Assembly: GCA_945913015.1 (NCBI GenBank)
Contig: CAMECH010000009.1
Span: 1-64,000 of the forward strand
Origin: an uncultured Bacteroides sp.
GTDB lineage: Bacteria; Bacillota; Clostridia; Lachnospirales; Lachnospiraceae
DNA: 64,000 nt
Direction: 5' to 3'
Shown here: positions 59,454 to 64,000 of the stretch, in pieces
How the letters are laid out: every line of letters begins with the position of its first letter
How positions within the stretch are numbered: position 1 is the stretch's first letter
Made by a program: the position numbers and the translations under genes
The notes under the pieces: model-generated
Database searches by the model: none
What the model saw: the letters and a program-made list of their open reading frames with translations, nothing else
Told to the model about the DNA's origin: nothing

Positions 59454-60158
59454 TCACATCTGCATCAAAATTGTAACAAGATTTGCGGCCGCATGCATTG
59501 CCACAGGTGCAATTATTGTACCGCGCTTATGATATAAAAGAGCAAACAGCACTCCCATTACAAATCCGTATATGACCTGTACGAGGCTTGCATGACCCAT
59601 TGCAAAAAACATGGACGATACAACCACTGATACCGGTATCCCAAAATCAGATTCCATTTTATGATATATCATCCCGCGAAACAGCATTTCCTCCATCAGC
59701 GGCGCCAATACCACTGACGAAACCATTGTCAGTACAATATTCTGCCTATACACTTCCTGTGCCTGCAAAAAGTCTGCATCTGCTCCTACACCTGATACAC
59801 TTACTGCAAATGTCACAAGCGCCCCGATAAATGCTCCGGCGATTACCGGAATCAGTATATCGTTTAAAAATTTATTGTTCCATCTAAATGTGTCGGCAAG
59901 TCTCTTTTCCTTAAACAATATGAAAATGAACACCGGTATCATTATAAGCTGTCCGGCAACACTCATGGCTATCCCTGCTTCTTTGCCCACAAACACAGGC
60001 ATAAGTATAGTAAGCAGTTCCATAACTGCCAGATAAATAATGTATGGTATAAATGCTTCACATAATCGGATAAAATTCATTTTAAACATAATATAATTAT
60101 ACTTCCAGGTGCGCAGACCGTCAACCTTACACTCACTGACAATTGCATCACAGAACAA
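59454..60158 (-). CDS. CPBP family intramembrane metalloprotease
   Basis: APLMEEMLFRGMIYHKM (EExxxR), FAMGHASLVQVIYGFVMGVLFALLYHKRG. Confidence 0.92.
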   Translation of the reverse strand: MFCDAIVSECKVDGLRTWKYNYIMFKMNFIRLCEAFIPYIIYLAVMELLTILMPVFVGKEAGIAMSVAGQLIMIPVFIFILFKEKRLADTFRWNNKFLNDILIPVIAGAFIGALVTFAVSVSGVGADADFLQAQEVYRQNIVLTMVSSVVLAPLMEEMLFRGMIYHKMESDFGIPVSVVVSSMFFAMGHASLVQVIYGFVMGVLFALLYHKRGTIIAPVAMHAAANLVTILMQM

Positions 60159-61482
60159 CCGTAATCCTCGTACCTATTTCCTTTCGGCTTAATACTTCAA
60201 AATGCCCTCCGTGTCTGTCTATTATCCACTTTGCAATAGACAGTCCAAGTCCGCTTCCCTGCGCTTTGCCGTATCTTGCGTTATCAGCCCTGTAGAAACG
60301 TTCAAAAATATGCTGTACATCATTCTCGCTCATGCCCATACCATTATCCTGCACATAAAATGCCGGTCTTCCTTTTTCATTGTACAGGCACCCGATTGTT
60401 ATACGTTCCTTTTCAGAAGTGTATTTTGCCGCATTGTCAACGAGTATTCTTGCTGTCTGCTTAAGCATCGCCAAGTCAGCCTTAACAATAACGCCTTCTT
60501 CTCCCTTAAACTCATATATGTGCTTCTCGTCAATCATCAGTGATTCCTCATATACTTCCTTCATCATGTCGTAAAGAGAAATCTCTTCCATGTTGACAGG
60601 CTGCCTTCCGCTGTCACCACGTGCAAGAAACAGAAGCTGCTCTACAAGCTCATTCATATGTGCCGACTCATTTTTAATCGCCGTTATCGATTCTTCAAGG
60701 ATTTTCTCATCATTCTTTCCCCACCGGTCAAGCATATCCGCATATCCTTTAATAACCGCTATCGGCGTCCTGAGCTCATGGGATGCATCGGACACAAAAC
60801 GCACCTGCTGCTTATATGAGTCGCGAAGCCTGTCAATCATTGCATTAATCGCAGCCTCAATACCTTTAAGCTCGGCATCATCAGTCATAAGTCTGCCATC
60901 CGGTCCGTCAGGTGTAATCTTTGAAATTGCCGTTTCCAAATCATGAATACGGGTTTCATCAAACGGCATTGTACTTATCTTAAATGCATCCTCTGAAATC
61001 TCATTGAGCGGTCTGAGCTTTCGCCTCACCGGAGCAAGTCCTGTTATAATATAATCAAGCAGTGAAATGATTTCAAAGCATATAATTATAACGCATGCCC
61101 ATTCTGTCGCCTGAAACACATATGTCAAATCCGTTATTTTTTCTTCATTATCTTCATAAAGTATGTAGGCTGCAGTATTTTCACCAAAATCAAGCACGAG
61201 ACCATACCCGTTCACAGTGTCAATATACTGCTTTTTCGCTTCATCACTTATATAAACCCTGTAGTTAATCACCCCGTGATTTCCGGTAATAGTGCCTTTA
61301 ACCTCCGGCCAGTTTTTTCCAAACGCCGCCTTATGCGCATAAAACGATGTGAGCATTGTTAATGCCACAAAAATCACGATGTTCAGCGAAAAGAACAATG
61401 CCACAAGCTTAAAAATCCACATTTTATGGAGATTTCTTGCAGTTGAACTGAGGCGTTTTGTCTTCTTATCTCCTGCCATCAA
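60148..61482 (-). CDS. sensor histidine kinase
   Basis: FVSDASHELRTPIAVIKGYADML, DNAAKYT, FYVQDNGMGMSENDVQHIFERFYR. Confidence 0.95.
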   Translation of the reverse strand: MMAGDKKTKRLSSTARNLHKMWIFKLVALFFSLNIVIFVALTMLTSFYAHKAAFGKNWPEVKGTITGNHGVINYRVYISDEAKKQYIDTVNGYGLVLDFGENTAAYILYEDNEEKITDLTYVFQATEWACVIIICFEIISLLDYIITGLAPVRRKLRPLNEISEDAFKISTMPFDETRIHDLETAISKITPDGPDGRLMTDDAELKGIEAAINAMIDRLRDSYKQQVRFVSDASHELRTPIAVIKGYADMLDRWGKNDEKILEESITAIKNESAHMNELVEQLLFLARGDSGRQPVNMEEISLYDMMKEVYEESLMIDEKHIYEFKGEEGVIVKADLAMLKQTARILVDNAAKYTSEKERITIGCLYNEKGRPAFYVQDNGMGMSENDVQHIFERFYRADNARYGKAQGSGLGLSIAKWIIDRHGGHFEVLSRKEIGTRITVVL

Positions 61483-62210
61483 ACATCCTCCTGTTCAGAC
61501 CTGATTACATACCCCACACCTCTTACTGTCTGTATCAGCTTAAAGCCAAACGCATCATCAAGCTTACTCCTCAGATATCGCACATATACATCAATAACAT
61601 TGGTTTCTCCCATATAATCATATCCGCAGACCTTATCAAGAAGCGTCTCTCTTGAGAGAACAATATCAACATTCTCAAGAAGCGTCTGAAGCATCGCAAA
61701 CTCTCTTTGCGTAAGGTCAACAGTGTGTTCGTCAACCTTTACCGTATGTCGTTTTTTATCTAATACAACCCGACCATTCACTAAAACATCCGCATCTTCC
61801 CTATTCTGCGCGGCATTCACACCATTGCCCTTTTCCGAATTCATATCAGCATTTTTCAGGGCACGGCGTATTCTTGCCAAAAGTTCCTCAATTGCAAATG
61901 GCTTTGTTATATAATCGTCTGCTCCCGCATCAAGTCCTGACACTTTGTCCATTACGGCATCCCTTGCCGTAAGCATTATAACAGGCAAATTGGAGGTTCT
62001 GCGCAGACGGCGCAAAACCTCCAACCCATTTAATTCCGGCAGCATGACATCCAGAAGCATCAGATCACATTGTCCCTCCAATGCCATATCAAGCCCCTGT
62101 CTGCCATCAGCAGCCTTACATGTCAGATACCCTTCATGCCTGAGCTCCAATTCCAAAAATCTTGCAATTTGTTCTTCATCCTCAACGATCAGAATTGTTG
62201 CTGCCATCAA
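61479..62210 (-). CDS. OmpR-family response regulator
   Basis: LIVEDEEQIARFLELEL, MLLDVMLPELNG, C-terminal wHTH; 4-nt overlap with the kinase. Confidence 0.95.
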   Translation of the reverse strand: MMAATILIVEDEEQIARFLELELRHEGYLTCKAADGRQGLDMALEGQCDLMLLDVMLPELNGLEVLRRLRRTSNLPVIMLTARDAVMDKVSGLDAGADDYITKPFAIEELLARIRRALKNADMNSEKGNGVNAAQNREDADVLVNGRVVLDKKRHTVKVDEHTVDLTQREFAMLQTLLENVDIVLSRETLLDKVCGYDYMGETNVIDVYVRYLRSKLDDAFGFKLIQTVRGVGYVIRSEQEDV

Positions 62211-62754
62211 AAATATCCTCCCTAATGTCAGTTGCCTTATCGGCTGCCTTATCCATGAAGCTGTTTATCTCGTCAGTCCCTCTCCCATTCATATCTTTTC
62301 CCTGAATTGAATACCTGAATCCAAGGAACAATCCGATAATCATAAGAATAAATATTGCCCAGAAGCCGATTACCAGCAACAGCACAAACACTGTAATAGG
62401 AACTTTTATCGGCTGTGTGCTGCCCTTTTCAACACAGAAGAAATTTTCATTGCCTTTGCGGAAAACTTCCGCACACCAGTTAAAGAAGTCATTTACATAA
62501 TCAGAAAATGTCTTTTTTGCACGCTGCTGGGTATTCTCATAATCCCTATACTGCTGCACATATGCATTATTTACCGGTCCCTGCGTTGAATATGCGCTTC
62601 CACCGTCATTAACCTTTCCGAGCTTTTCCAGATATACTACTGCATCAAGCATATCCCAGTTACATGCCTCAAGTGCATTCTTTGCTTCTTCGTAGGTAAC
62701 TCCTGTCTTCTGTCTTAACTTTTCAACGCGTTCCATTTTTTCAAAATCTTCCAT
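62182..62754 (-). CDS. UBA-like/DUF4342-type membrane protein
   Basis: RVEKLRQKTGVTYEEAKNALEACNWDMLDAVVYLEKLG then a TM segment; overlaps the response regulator by 29 nt. Confidence 0.8.
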   Translation of the reverse strand: MEDFEKMERVEKLRQKTGVTYEEAKNALEACNWDMLDAVVYLEKLGKVNDGGSAYSTQGPVNNAYVQQYRDYENTQQRAKKTFSDYVNDFFNWCAEVFRKGNENFFCVEKGSTQPIKVPITVFVLLLVIGFWAIFILMIIGLFLGFRYSIQGKDMNGRGTDEINSFMDKAADKATDIREDIFDGSNNSDR

Positions 62755-62891
62755 TTCAATCCTCCTGCCTTTCTCACAGTCTGTTTGCTTTCAGCCTTTT
62801 GACTTTTATTCAGCCTTTCGACTTGACTAAATAATAAGACCCCAACATTAATCAAAAATGTGAAAAAGATTAAAATCAGATTAAAAATAAT

Positions 62892-64000
62892 TTACATTCT
62901 TTCCGGAGTTTCAATTCCAAGCAGGTCAAGACAGCATTCAAGCACATCCTTTGTAAGCGCAAGAAGCGCAATATATCCTTTTTTCTTATTTTCATCCGGT
63001 TCAGCCAGAATCATAGTATCATGATAGAAACCGCCAAATGCATCTGCCACCTCATAGATAAACTGGCAAAGCTTATGCGGAGCCTTTTCTTTATATGCGC
63101 CGTCAATCACTTCATTAAACTTCGCAATGGAAAGCATAAGCTTTTTCTCACTTGCATTTTGCGCTGCATCAATATTACATTCTGCAAGATTGCCGCCGTT
63201 TTCTTCAAATTTATTAAATATAGACTTAATTCTGACAACAGTATACAAAATATACGGTCCCGTATTTCCCTCAAATGAAGTAAATCTGTCAATATCAAAG
63301 ATATAATCCTTTGATGCCTGATTTGACAAATCACCATACTTGAGTGCCGCAAGGCCTACTATTCGTGCCGTTTTCCTTGCTTCTTCCTCATCCATCGAAC
63401 GGTTTTCAACAGACTTCTCATAAACAGCGTTATTAATATCTTCTATAAGATACTGAAGTCTCATTACGCCGCCGGATCTGGTCTTAAACGGTTTTCCGTC
63501 CTTGCCGTTCATTGTTCCGAAACCAAGGAATGTCATCTCGGCATCAGCAGGAACTATCCCCGCTTTCTTGGCAGTCCTGAACACCTGTGTAAAATGCAGC
63601 TCCTGCCTCTTGTCGGCAAGATAAATATATGCATCCGGATGATAATCCTTCTCTCTCTCTACAAGTGTTGCAAGGTCAGACGTTGCATAGAGCGCCGCGC
63701 CGTCAGATTTACGCACAAGGCACGGAGGAAGTTCCTTTGTATCACTTTCTTCCTGAATATCCACAACAATCGCTCCCTGACTCTCATATGCTATGCCGTC
63801 ATCAAGCATTTTCTGAATCATTGCAGGAATGTATGGCTGTGCATCACTCTCTCCCTTCCAGAGGTCAAATGAGACATTCAGATTATCATAATTCTTTTTA
63901 AGATCTGCCTTTGAGACAGCCATAATGTGTTTCCAGATTGCCGTACAAGCAGGGTCGCCATTCTGCAGCTTAACAGTTGACAGATGTGCTCTTTCCATAA
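62892..64000 (-). CDS. argS: arginyl-tRNA synthetase, C-terminal part (truncated by window edge)
   Basis: GFGTMNGKDGKPFKTRSGGVMRLQYLIEDINNAV, GLAALKYGDLSNQASKDYIFDIDRFTSFEGNTGPYILYT. Confidence 0.95.
   Translation of the reverse strand, partial: MERAHLSTVKLQNGDPACTAIWKHIMAVSKADLKKNYDNLNVSFDLWKGESDAQPYIPAMIQKMLDDGIAYESQGAIVVDIQEESDTKELPPCLVRKSDGAALYATSDLATLVEREKDYHPDAYIYLADKRQELHFTQVFRTAKKAGIVPADAEMTFLGFGTMNGKDGKPFKTRSGGVMRLQYLIEDINNAVYEKSVENRSMDEEEARKTARIVGLAALKYGDLSNQASKDYIFDIDRFTSFEGNTGPYILYTVVRIKSIFNKFEENGGNLAECNIDAAQNASEKKLMLSIAKFNEVIDGAYKEKAPHKLCQFIYEVADAFGGFYHDTMILAEPDENKKKGYIALLALTKDVLECCLDLLGIETPERM

Noticed and set aside
1-64000. CRISPR array, prophage, integrative element or biosynthetic gene cluster
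   Set aside because: No regularly spaced repeats, phage structural genes, integrases or NRPS/PKS/RiPP markers were seen; only the IS110 fragment is a clear mobile gene

Overview
64 kb chromosomal window from a low-to-mid GC Firmicute. Gene content (ClpC/McsAB, PurL, GltBD, a pectin-degradation GH28 and KduD) looks like a Lachnospiraceae/Lachnospira-type gut clostridium, but that assignment is inference. Almost all genes are on the minus strand. The plus strand carries the 3' end of an IS110-type transposase at the left edge, a small islet of Cys-rich and Met-rich small proteins (26.8-28.4 kb), an S8 protease (51.8 kb) and a PAP2 phosphatase (56.7 kb). Most of the window is housekeeping: cls, ABC-F, radA, clpC-mcsB-mcsA, leuS, purL, gltBD, argS. 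The items most worth a second look are: (i) a multi-hairpin dispersed repeat at 41.25-41.42 kb, flanked by a recurrent GGAATGGAGATTAG motif that also supplies ribosome-binding sites elsewhere, with a partial copy at 6.34 kb; (ii) a tandem AstE/aspartoacylase-like pair (36.9-38.8 kb) in which one member has lost the zinc ligands; (iii) an ABC-ATPase-like gene (55.9-56.5 kb) that has lost most catalytic motifs, in an operon with a membrane protein and an Asp-box propeller; (iv) a nuclease-helicase next to an unannotated protein with a possible PD-(D/E)XK-like core plus a winged helix (38.9-42.5 kb); (v) a GntR regulator where CtsR is usually found ahead of mcsA-mcsB-clpC; (vi) a perfect 38-bp palindrome at a MarR promoter. 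No CRISPR array, rRNA or tRNA was recognised. No complete new system can be proven from sequence alone.
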